Made by a program: the position numbers and the translations under genes
Source of the DNA: Methylobacterium sp. FF17
Lineage (GTDB): Bacteria > Pseudomonadota > Alphaproteobacteria > Rhizobiales > Beijerinckiaceae
DNA: 64,000 bases
Assembly (NCBI RefSeq): GCF_025813715.1
Contig: NZ_CP107532.1
Location: forward strand, 1 to 64,000
Reading direction: 5' to 3'
Part shown: positions 47,601 to 54,769 of the stretch, in pieces
How positions within the stretch are numbered: the first letter of the stretch is position 1
Layout: each line of letters begins with the position of its first letter
Notes under the pieces: model-generated
What the model was told of the DNA's origin: nothing
Seen by the model: only the letters and a program-made list of their open reading frames with translations
Database searches by the model: none

Positions 47601-48532
47601 GCGGCGCTCCAGTCGAGGATCATCTTCAGGCATCCGGGGTCGCCGAAGGCCGTGCGATAGGCGTCGGGTGCGTCCGGGGCCGGGCGCCGATGGGTGACGA
47701 GGCCGTCGAGGGACAGGCGCCCCGCGCCGATCAGCGCCAGGGTCGCGGTCAGGTCCTCGGGGCGCCACTGCGCCGCGACCCGGATGCGGGCTTCGCGCAG
47801 GAAGGCGGGGGCGAAGTCGAAGCCGAGCCGCGCCTCGTAGAAGCCCGCCAGCACGATCTCGCCGCCGGGCGCGAGACGGGCGATCGCCGCATCGAGGATG
47901 CCGGCATCGCCGCTCACATCGAGGATCGTGGCGTAGTCGCGCCGGGTGTCGTCGTCGGGCGCGGCGACGGCGTAGTCCGTGGCCCCGTCCCGGCGCGCCG
48001 GGTCGATCTCCCAGACCTGGGGGTCAGCCCCCAGCGCCCCGGCGATGCGGGCGACGAGGCGGCCGAGCACCCCGTGGCCGACGACGAGGAGCGGCCGGCG
48101 CAGGTCGAGCCCCGCCAGGGCGTGATGGGCGGTGGCCGCCAGCGCGATCAGGGTGCCGCGCTCGGCCAGGGCCGGGTCGATGGGGACGAGGCGGGCGCCG
48201 GCGCTGACGAGGTGGGAGGCGGCGCCCCCGAACAGCCCGCGCACGGCCCCGAAGCAGCGCGCGCCGGGGACGAAGACGGTCTGGCCCGGCCGGACTCCCG
48301 ATTCGGCGCCGGCCTCCACGACCACGCCCACCGATTCGTAGCCGGGCACGAGGGGATAGCCCATGCCGGGGAAGTCCGGCATCCGGCCCGACCAGAGCAG
48401 GCGCTCCGTGCCCGTGCTGATGCCGCTCCAGCGGATGGCGACCCGCGCGTCGGCGGCGCCGGGCGCGTCGAGGGTGACCGACTCGACGCTGATCCGCTCG
48501 GGGTGATGGAGGATGACGGCCTGCGCGTTCAT
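47597..48532 (-). CDS. bchC: bacteriochlorophyllide a dehydrogenase BchC
   Basis: A 311-residue NAD-dependent medium-chain dehydrogenase that oxidises the 3-hydroxyethyl of bacteriochlorophyllide to acetyl. RWSGISTGTERLLWSGRMPDFPGMGYPLVPGYESVGVVVEAGAES and LVVGHGVLGRLVARIAGALGAD (NAD loop) are characteristic. First gene of bchCXYZ-pufQBALMC; two PpsR sites and a promoter lie 55-120 bases upstream. Start MNAQAVILHHPERISVE; a further in-frame start 20 codons up overlaps the operator and is rejected. Confidence 0.96.
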   Translation of the reverse strand: MNAQAVILHHPERISVESVTLDAPGAADARVAIRWSGISTGTERLLWSGRMPDFPGMGYPLVPGYESVGVVVEAGAESGVRPGQTVFVPGARCFGAVRGLFGGAASHLVSAGARLVPIDPALAERGTLIALAATAHHALAGLDLRRPLLVVGHGVLGRLVARIAGALGADPQVWEIDPARRDGATDYAVAAPDDDTRRDYATILDVSGDAGILDAAIARLAPGGEIVLAGFYEARLGFDFAPAFLREARIRVAAQWRPEDLTATLALIGAGRLSLDGLVTHRRPAPDAPDAYRTAFGDPGCLKMILDWSAA

Positions 48533-48586
48533 CGAGCCTGTCCTCCCCGCCCCGGCGTTTCGGCCCGGTCGGTCCCGGGCGTTGTG

Positions 48587-48653
48587 TGTCATCTTAGATA
48601 GACACTTTTTTGCGTCAAGAGGAACTTACATCAACTGTCACTTTTGCTTGACA
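48587..48653 (-). promoter_or_regulatory. bchC promoter with two PpsR/CrtJ operators
   Basis: Two perfect TGT-N12-ACA palindromes: 48587-48604 (TGTCATCTTAGATAGACA) and 48636-48653 (TGTCACTTTTGCTTGACA), centres 49 bases apart. On the minus strand TTGACG (48618-48613), 16 bases, TAAGAT (48596-48591) makes a sigma-70-type promoter whose -10 is inside the first operator. PpsR is the aerobic/light repressor of the photosynthesis genes; two sites allow cooperative binding. The second overlaps the 3' end of crtF. Confidence 0.8.
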
Positions 48654-49791
48654 CAAGCACACGGGTGAGGAGCGGCCGCCGGGTCGGTGCCTCGCGGATG
48701 CGCGTGAACCCCGCCTCGCGCAGCAGCGCCGTCAGCTCGGGCACGGTGCGGCAGCGACCGCTGCCCATGGCGAGGAGGTAGAGCCCGAAATACGCGTCCG
48801 TGATCGGCGCTGCATCGCGGGTGCCGCTCATCGGTTCGGCGACGATCAGGGTGCCGTTTGATGCAAGCGCGGCGTGGGCCGCGCGCAGGATGATGCGCAC
48901 AGCCGCATCGTCGTGGTCATGCACCACACGCACGAGGGAGAGCACGTCCGCCCCGGCCGGCAGGGCGTCGCGCACGAAGCTGCCGCCGACGGTGCGGACC
49001 CGCCCGCCGAGCCCCTCGGCGGTGAGGTGGGCCTCGGCCCGGGCGGCCACCGCCGGCAGGTCGAACAGCATGAGGTCGAGGGCCGGGGCCGCCCGTCCCG
49101 CCGCCGCCAGGAAGGCGCCCTCCCCGCCGCCCACGTCGAGGAGGCAGCGGTGCCGGCCCAGCGGATAGGCCTCCAGGATGTCCTCGGCGATCAGGGCCTG
49201 GGAGGCCGCCATCAGGCCGCTGTAGGGGGCGACGGAGTCCGCCGCGAGGCCGCGCCCATCCCCGCCCGCATAGGGCCAGTAGCCGGAGAGCCGGGTCGGC
49301 CCCGCCTCTCCGCGCAGCAACGCCACGGGATCACGCAGGTCCTCGTAGAGCAGGGCGTGGTGCTCCACCATCCGGCCGATCGCCGGGTTGCCGATCAGGG
49401 CCGCGCCGAGATCCGCCAGGGCGAAGGTCTCGTCCGGCAGGGCCAGGATCAGGTCGAGGGCGGTCGCCGCCCGCAGGAGCCGGAGCGCGGCCTCGGGCGC
49501 CAGCCCCATCCGGCCCGCCAGGGTCCCGGCCGGGAGCGGGCCCTCCGCCAACAGGGCGAACAGGTCGAGGCGCAGGCAGGCGAACAGGGTCTGCGAGTAG
49601 GTGAAGCCCGCGCAGAGGTCGAACAGCGCCCGGGTGTTCGCCCGCGCGATGCGCCGGGTCAGGGGAAATCCGGCGGCCCAGCGCTGGAAGCGCGGATCCG
49701 CCACGGTCCGCGCCCGGAAGGCCCGCCAGCGCGCCCGCCACCCGCGCCCGCTCAGGGCGCGCGGGGGTTCGATCGCCGCGCCCCGCGCCAC
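48631..49791 (-). CDS. crtF: demethylspheroidene O-methyltransferase CrtF
   Basis: A 386-residue SAM-dependent O-methyltransferase that methylates the 1-hydroxyl of carotenoids on the spirilloxanthin path. N-terminal dimerisation helices (ANTRALFDLCAGFTYSQTLFACLRLDLFALL), the SAM motif LLDVGGGEGAFLAAAGR, and LVRVVHDHDDAAVRIIL with catalytic His follow in order. The start is GTG at 49791, directly after the crtE stop. Its last codons contain the second PpsR site of bchC. Confidence 0.92.
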   Translation of the reverse strand: MARGAAIEPPRALSGRGWRARWRAFRARTVADPRFQRWAAGFPLTRRIARANTRALFDLCAGFTYSQTLFACLRLDLFALLAEGPLPAGTLAGRMGLAPEAALRLLRAATALDLILALPDETFALADLGAALIGNPAIGRMVEHHALLYEDLRDPVALLRGEAGPTRLSGYWPYAGGDGRGLAADSVAPYSGLMAASQALIAEDILEAYPLGRHRCLLDVGGGEGAFLAAAGRAAPALDLMLFDLPAVAARAEAHLTAEGLGGRVRTVGGSFVRDALPAGADVLSLVRVVHDHDDAAVRIILRAAHAALASNGTLIVAEPMSGTRDAAPITDAYFGLYLLAMGSGRCRTVPELTALLREAGFTRIREAPTRRPLLTRVLVSSKSDS

Positions 49792-49792
49792 C

Positions 49793-50662
49793 TCAGGCCA
49801 GTTCCCGCGCGAGGCTCGCGGGCAGGAACAGGCGCGTCTGCGCCTCGATCTCGGCCCGCAGGACGTCGGCCCCTGGACAGGCGGGAATCACCTCGATCGC
49901 CTGGCGTACCAGGCCCTTCAGGCGGGCGAGCGCGCCGCCCATCCCGAGCAGGGCGGCAGCGTTCGGCCGGCCCAGCGTCGAATCGCGGCCCACCGGCTTG
50001 CCGACCTCCTCCTGCCGGCAGGCGACGTCGCGCAGGTCGTCGGCCACCTGATAGGCCTCGCCGAGGCATTCCCCGAGGAGGCGCCAGGGCAGCGACGGCA
50101 CCCCGGCGGCGGCGGCCCCCGTCACCGTGGCGGCGGCGAACAGCGCCCCCGTCTTGGCCTGCTGGTACTCGGTGAGGGCTACGGTGGGCTCCGATTCCCA
50201 GGCCTGGCCCGCGACGATCCCCGCCGGCGCGCCGGCCGCGCGCGCGATCAGCCCGACCAGGGCGGCGAGGCGCCCGGGGCTGCGCGCCGCCCCCCGCGCC
50301 AGGGTCTCGAAGGACGCGACGATCAGGGCGTCGCCGGTCAGCACCGCGAGGGGCTCGCCGAAGGCGGCGTGGACCGAGGGCTGGCCCCGCCGCAGGGGCG
50401 CGTCGTCGAAGCAGGGCAGGTCGTCATGCACCAGGGAGGCGCAGTGCAGGAGTTCGATCGCGGAAGCCGCCGCGTCGGAGGCCCCCGGGTCGTCGTCCCC
50501 GCAGGCGAGGGCCACCGACAGGCAGAGGCGCGGACGGATGCGGTGTCCACCTGGGAAGACAGCGTAACGCAGGGCCTCGGCGAGTCGCGGTGGGGCTCCG
50601 GGGGCCTCGAGATGGGCGACGGCCGCATCCAGCGCCCGTTCGATCCGACGGTTGGCGTCCAT
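49793..50662 (-). CDS. crtE: geranylgeranyl diphosphate synthase CrtE
   Basis: A 289-residue prenyltransferase making GGPP for phytoene and for the phytyl tail. Asp-rich motifs HDDLPCFDD (first) and DDLRDVACRQEE (second) are present with the spacing of type II GGPP synthases. ATG at 50662 has GGAGGGAC 8 bases upstream; a GTG seven codons earlier lies in the operator region. Followed by crtF with no gap. Divergent from crtD with shared operators. Confidence 0.94.
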   Translation of the reverse strand: MDANRRIERALDAAVAHLEAPGAPPRLAEALRYAVFPGGHRIRPRLCLSVALACGDDDPGASDAAASAIELLHCASLVHDDLPCFDDAPLRRGQPSVHAAFGEPLAVLTGDALIVASFETLARGAARSPGRLAALVGLIARAAGAPAGIVAGQAWESEPTVALTEYQQAKTGALFAAATVTGAAAAGVPSLPWRLLGECLGEAYQVADDLRDVACRQEEVGKPVGRDSTLGRPNAAALLGMGGALARLKGLVRQAIEVIPACPGADVLRAEIEAQTRLFLPASLARELA

Positions 50663-50677
50663 GATCCGTCCCTCCGA

Positions 50678-50721
50678 TGTCACTTGTTATTGTATATCCA
50701 AAGTGTCAGTATTTATTGACA
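50678..50721. promoter_or_regulatory. PpsR/CrtJ operators in the crtE-crtD divergent promoter
   Basis: 50704-50721 is a perfect TGT-N12-ACA palindrome (TGTCAGTATTTATTGACA). 50678-50695 begins TGTCACTTGTTATTG but ends TAT, a degenerate second site 26 bases away. The 78-bp interval between the crtE and crtD start codons is the most AT-rich in the cluster, and both promoters must lie in it, so one repressor complex can switch both directions. Confidence 0.72.
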
Positions 50722-50740
50722 GTCGTCAAGTTCGATCCGG

Positions 50741-52282
50741 ATGGCGGAGGGGCTCTTGAAGGTCGTGGTCGTCGGCGCCGGAATCGGTGGACTGGTCGCG
50801 GCCCTGCGGCTGGCCCATGCGGGCCTCGACGTCACGGTGCTGGAGCAGGCCGCCCGCCCCGGCGGCAAGATGCGCAGCGTCGCGGTGGGCGGCAGTGCCG
50901 TGGAGGCCGGCCCCACCGTGTTCACCATGCGCTGGGTCTTCGAGGAGATCTTTTCCGAGTGCGGTGCGGATCTGGCGGCCCATGTGGGGCTGGAGCCGGC
51001 GGTGATCCTCGCCCGCCATGCCTGGGGCCGGGGCGAGCGCCTCGACCTCTTCGCCGATCCGGAGGCCTCGGAGGCGGCCATCGCCGCCTTCGCGGGCTCG
51101 GCCGCGCGGGACGGGTATCGCCGCTTCCGGGCGCGGGCGGCGGAGGTCTACGCGACCCTGGAGGGCCCGTTCATCCGGGGCGAGCGCCCGAGCCCCATCG
51201 ACCTCACGCGGCGGGCCGGCCTCTCGGGACTCGGCGACCTCTGGCGCATCCAGCCCTTCACGACCCTCTGGAGCGCGCTCGGCACGTATTTTCCCGATCT
51301 GCGCCTGCGCCAGCTCTTCGGGCGCTACGCGACCTATTGCGGCTCCTCGCCGTTCGCCGCCCCCGCCACCCTGATGCTGGTGGCGCATGTGGAAGCCCAA
51401 GGCGTCTGGCACGTCGCCGGGGGCTTGAGCCGTCTGGCCGGCGCGGTGGCGGACCTGGCGGCGATGCGCGGTGCGCGGTTCCGATACGGTACGCCCGTCC
51501 GCGCGATCGCCGTGTCGGGCGGGCGCGCGGTCGGGGTCGATCTCGCGGATGGCGAACGGGTGCCCGCCGATGCGGTGGTCTGCAACGCCGATGTGGCCGC
51601 CCTGGCCGGGGGGCTACTGGGACGCGAGGCCGCCGGCGTCGCCGAGCCGGTGCCCGAGGCCGAGCGCTCCCTCTCGGCGGTGACGCTCTGCCTCAGCGCA
51701 CGCGTGCGGGGATTCCCCCTCGAGCGGCACACGGTGTTCTTCTCCGCCGACTCCGCCGCCGAGTTCGCGCAGATCCGGCGCGGGCAGCTGCCCGACGATC
51801 CCACGATCTACGTCTGCGCCCAGGACCGCACCGGCCCCGCGAGCCCCGGCCCGGACGCGCCGGAGCGCCTGCTCTGCCTCGTCAACGCCCCGGCCCGTCC
51901 CTTCAGCCCCTCGGAGATCGAGACATGCGTGACCACGATGCGGCGGCGCCTCGGCGCGAGCGGTCTCGACCTCACGGAGGCGGCGGAGCCGGTGACGACG
52001 CAACCGGCGGATTTCGCGCGGCTCTTCCCGGGGACGGCGGGGGCGCTCTACGGCCGGGCCTCCCACGGTTGGATGGCCTCGTTCAAGCGGCCGGGGGCAC
52101 GCACGAAGATCCCTGGGCTTTATCTCGCCGGGGGGAGCGTGCATCCGGGGCCGGGCGTGCCGATGGCGGCGCAATCGGGGCGGATCGCGGCGGACAGCCT
52201 GTTGCGGGACCGGAGCGGCGCCCGCGCTTCGACACGCGGGTGGACCGCGACGGCTACGTCTGGTGGTACGTCGATGCCCTGA
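50741..52282 (+). CDS. crtD: hydroxyneurosporene/methoxyneurosporene desaturase CrtD
   Basis: A 513-residue FAD-dependent carotenoid 3,4-desaturase. VVVVGAGIGGLVAALRLAHAGLDVTVLEQAARPGGKMRS is the FAD site; GLYLAGGSVHPGPGVPMAAQSGRIAADSLL at the end is the CrtD-type C-terminal motif. The ATG at 50741 lacks a Shine-Dalgarno, whereas an in-frame TTG at 50756 has GGAGGGG just before it, so the protein may start five codons later. The last 25 residues run into the crtC start region and are unlike the family. Confidence 0.9.
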   Translation: MAEGLLKVVVVGAGIGGLVAALRLAHAGLDVTVLEQAARPGGKMRSVAVGGSAVEAGPTVFTMRWVFEEIFSECGADLAAHVGLEPAVILARHAWGRGERLDLFADPEASEAAIAAFAGSAARDGYRRFRARAAEVYATLEGPFIRGERPSPIDLTRRAGLSGLGDLWRIQPFTTLWSALGTYFPDLRLRQLFGRYATYCGSSPFAAPATLMLVAHVEAQGVWHVAGGLSRLAGAVADLAAMRGARFRYGTPVRAIAVSGGRAVGVDLADGERVPADAVVCNADVAALAGGLLGREAAGVAEPVPEAERSLSAVTLCLSARVRGFPLERHTVFFSADSAAEFAQIRRGQLPDDPTIYVCAQDRTGPASPGPDAPERLLCLVNAPARPFSPSEIETCVTTMRRRLGASGLDLTEAAEPVTTQPADFARLFPGTAGALYGRASHGWMASFKRPGARTKIPGLYLAGGSVHPGPGVPMAAQSGRIAADSLLRDRSGARASTRGWTATATSGGTSMP

Positions 52283-53139
52283 GCGCGGACGGGCGCCAGG
52301 GCCTCACCATCATCGCCTTCATCGGCAGCGTGTTCTCGCCGTACTATGCCTGGGACCGCAGCCGCGACCCGTTCGACCACTGCGCCGTCAACGTCGTGCT
52401 CTACGGAGCGGGCGCCAACCGCTTCTGCATGACCGAGCGCGGACGCGGATCGCTCACCCGCGACGCCGACCACATCCGGATCGGCCCGAGCGGCCTCGAC
52501 TGGGACGGGACCAGTCTGACGATCCGCCTCGACGAGGTCACGGCGCCGATCCCCGCGCGGGTGCGCGGCACGGTGCGGCTGCACCCACCGGGCTTCACAC
52601 CGGGGCCGCACACGCTCGATGCGGCCGGGGGGCATCGCTGGTGGCCGATGGCCCCGTCCTCGCCCGTGGAGGTGACGCTCAGCGAGCCGGACCTGTCCTG
52701 GCGCGGCACCGCCTACTTCGACACGAACCACGGCGATTTCGCCCTGGAGGCCGCCTTCACGGACTGGACCTGGTGCCGGGCGGACCTCCGGGAAGGCGCC
52801 GCGATCCTCTACGACGTGCGCCGCCGCGACGGCAGCCGGCAGGACCTGACCCTGTGCTTTGCCGCCGACGGGACGCCCCGCGAGATCGCGCCGCCGTGCC
52901 GGGCCGCCCTGCCGCCCACCCGCCTGTGGCGGGTACCCCGCCACACCCGCAGCGACGACGGGCAGGCCCGGGTGCTGCGCACCTTCGAAGACACCCCGTT
53001 CTATGCGCGCTCGCATCTCGCCACGACCCTGCGCGGCGAGGCGGTGCGCCCCGTGCACGAGAGCCTGTCGCTGACCCGCTTCGCGAACCCGCTGGTCCGC
53101 CTGATGCTGCCGTTCCGGATGCCGCGCCGGACCCGCTGA
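52240..53139 (+). CDS. crtC: carotenoid 1,2-hydratase CrtC
   Basis: A 299-residue hydratase adding water across the terminal double bond of neurosporene/lycopene. DGYVWWYVDALSADGRQGLTIIAFIGSVFSPYYAW is the CrtC start, then HCAVNVVLYG, YFDTNHGDFALEAAFTDWTWCRA and FYARSHLATTLRG. No ATG exists before the conserved part; the GTG at 52240 is used, which overlaps the end of crtD by 43 bases. The family starts a few residues before GYxWWYxDA, so about 5 residues may be missing or the start may be non-standard. Confidence 0.9.
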   Translation: MDRDGYVWWYVDALSADGRQGLTIIAFIGSVFSPYYAWDRSRDPFDHCAVNVVLYGAGANRFCMTERGRGSLTRDADHIRIGPSGLDWDGTSLTIRLDEVTAPIPARVRGTVRLHPPGFTPGPHTLDAAGGHRWWPMAPSSPVEVTLSEPDLSWRGTAYFDTNHGDFALEAAFTDWTWCRADLREGAAILYDVRRRDGSRQDLTLCFAADGTPREIAPPCRAALPPTRLWRVPRHTRSDDGQARVLRTFEDTPFYARSHLATTLRGEAVRPVHESLSLTRFANPLVRLMLPFRMPRRTR

Positions 53140-53144
53140 GGCTC

Positions 53145-53378
53145 GATACCGGGTCTGCCTGATCCCTTCGGGGCCAGACCCGCAAAGCGCTCCTTCTCCC
53201 TTCAGGCGAGGCAGCCTGTCGCGCTTCAGGACCGAACCCGGGTTGCCGTCGTCCCTTCCCCACCGTGGGGTCCCGGCTTCACACCCCTCTCGGGGAACCT
53301 GCGGGTCCCCTCTCCTTCCGTGAGAGGGAGCCCCGCGTCTGTCGTCTCGACCTTGCGATCCCATCGAGCGGAAGCCGT
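53145..53378. repeat. composite dispersed intergenic repeat, copy 2
   Basis: Same block order as 36760-37026: opening GATACCGG...TGATC-CTTCG, ACCGAACCCG, a GGGTCCCCTCTCC hairpin (CCCTCTC at 53308-53314 with GAGAGGG at 53322-53328), and a final GCGTC...GGAAGCCGT block ending at 53378. It starts 5 bases after the crtC stop. A partial third copy of the opening block overlaps the deoA 3' end (12351). Confidence 0.55.
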
Positions 53379-53448
53379 GATACCGACGCTCACCGTCCGC
53401 GACTCCGGTCGAAGGCTGAGAGGAACGCGACCAGCCCGGGGGCTCGCC

Positions 53449-53625
53449 TTCCCCGACCCTTGCCGCCGCCTCGACCCTTGCCGCCGCCTCGGCCCTTGCC
53501 GCCGCCTCGGCCCGGTCGCGCCGGAGGCCGCGTTTGAGCGCCACCAGCTGCCAGCCGGCCAGCCCCAGGGCCAGGGCGAAGATCAGCCCGAGATCGAGGG
53601 CGGCGAAGAGCCCGTCGCTCACCAA
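53449..53625 (-). pseudogene. 5' part of a small single-helix membrane protein beside crtB, 3' end lost
   Basis: MVSDGLFAALDLGLIFALALGLAGWQLVALKRGLRRDRAEAAAR is a short membrane protein (one helix at residues 7-30, basic collar), starting 7 bp after the crtB stop. It then runs into three 18-bp repeats (53455-53508, coding AEAAAR/VEAAAR) and the dispersed repeat. No stop occurs, so the frame stays open to 52120, antisense to crtC, which is surely not real protein. I infer the original C-terminus was replaced by repeat DNA. Function unknown. Confidence 0.4.
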
Positions 53626-53632
53626 TCCGCCC

Positions 53633-54769
53633 TCACGGGCCGGCGGTCGCCGCGCCCTCGCGTTCGCGCAGGGCCTCGATGAGGTCGAGAAGCCGGACCG
53701 CCTGCCTGCCCACGTCCCACCAGGGCGCCTGGGCCGGGACGGGACGCGCGGTGACGGCGTCGACCAGAAAGGCGGTCTCGGTCAGCGGCGGGGCCGTGGC
53801 GTCGCGGGCGCCCGGGACGGGCAGGAGCGCGCGGGCCAGGAGCGCGGCCTTGCGGGCGCCGCCGACGCGGGCACGGCGCGAGATGGGATCGAGGCCCCCG
53901 GCCTCGAGGTCGCGGCCGATCTCCGCGTAGATCAGCCGCGCGGCCCGGATCGCGGGCCGGCAATCGAGGGGAAGCCCGCCGATGCCCGGTTCGGAGCGGG
54001 CATAGAGCCCCTCCGCCACCGCGAGGAGACGGGCGACGACGCCCTGCAGCGCCGGGCTCGGGCGCGGGTCGGCGAGGAATTGCTCCGGGTCGAGCCCGGC
54101 TTCCCGCATCCAGGCCAGCGGCAGGTAGAGCCGTCCGGCGCGGGCATCCTCGCCGACATCGCGGGCGATGTTGGTGAACTGCATCGCCACCCCGAGCTCG
54201 CAGGCACGGGCGAGGATGGGGGCCGCGCGCACACCCATCAGCACCGCCATCATCGCCCCGACGCTGCCGGCCACCCGCGCCGCGTAGGCGGTGAGGTCCG
54301 ACAGGGTCTCGTAGCGGCGGCCGCCCGCATCCCAGGCCAGACCCTCGATCAGGGCCTGCGGCAGGGCTTGCGGCAGGTGATGGGCCACCACGAGGTCCGC
54401 CATGGCCCGGTCGGCGGGAGCGTCGCAGGGCGCGTCCTCGTAGATCCGGGCGAGTCGCGCCGCGAGTCGCGCGAGGGCGGCCGGCCGGTCGCGCGCGGCC
54501 GCGTCGTCCACCGCGTCGTCGGAGAGCCGGCAGAAGGCGTAGAGCCCGTAGGCCGGGCGCCGCACGCGCGCCGGCAGCAGGGCGGAGGCGGCAAAGAAGC
54601 TGCGCGAGCCGTTGCGGATCGCCGCCCGGCAGGCGGCGTGGTCGGCCACATCCGCATGGGGAATCGCCCAGAGGGGCGGCCTCGCGGCCGGATGTGTTGG
54701 AAGTTTCGGCCCTACGGCCTCATGTTTCGCAGGAGACGGCCTTGCGGCCTCAGGCATGAACGCGTGCAT
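53633..54769 (-). CDS. crtB: phytoene synthase CrtB
   Basis: A 378-residue enzyme joining two GGPP into phytoene. YGLYAFCRLSDDAVDD holds the first Asp motif; MQFTNIARDVGEDARAGRLYLP is the N-x-x-R-D-x-x-E-D second motif. The N-terminal 45 residues (MHAFMPEAARPSPAK...) are not conserved; Met-5 at 54757 is an equally good start. The start overlaps the crtI stop by about 20 bases, consistent with coupling. Confidence 0.94.
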   Translation of the reverse strand: MHAFMPEAARPSPAKHEAVGPKLPTHPAARPPLWAIPHADVADHAACRAAIRNGSRSFFAASALLPARVRRPAYGLYAFCRLSDDAVDDAAARDRPAALARLAARLARIYEDAPCDAPADRAMADLVVAHHLPQALPQALIEGLAWDAGGRRYETLSDLTAYAARVAGSVGAMMAVLMGVRAAPILARACELGVAMQFTNIARDVGEDARAGRLYLPLAWMREAGLDPEQFLADPRPSPALQGVVARLLAVAEGLYARSEPGIGGLPLDCRPAIRAARLIYAEIGRDLEAGGLDPISRRARVGGARKAALLARALLPVPGARDATAPPLTETAFLVDAVTARPVPAQAPWWDVGRQAVRLLDLIEALREREGAATAGP

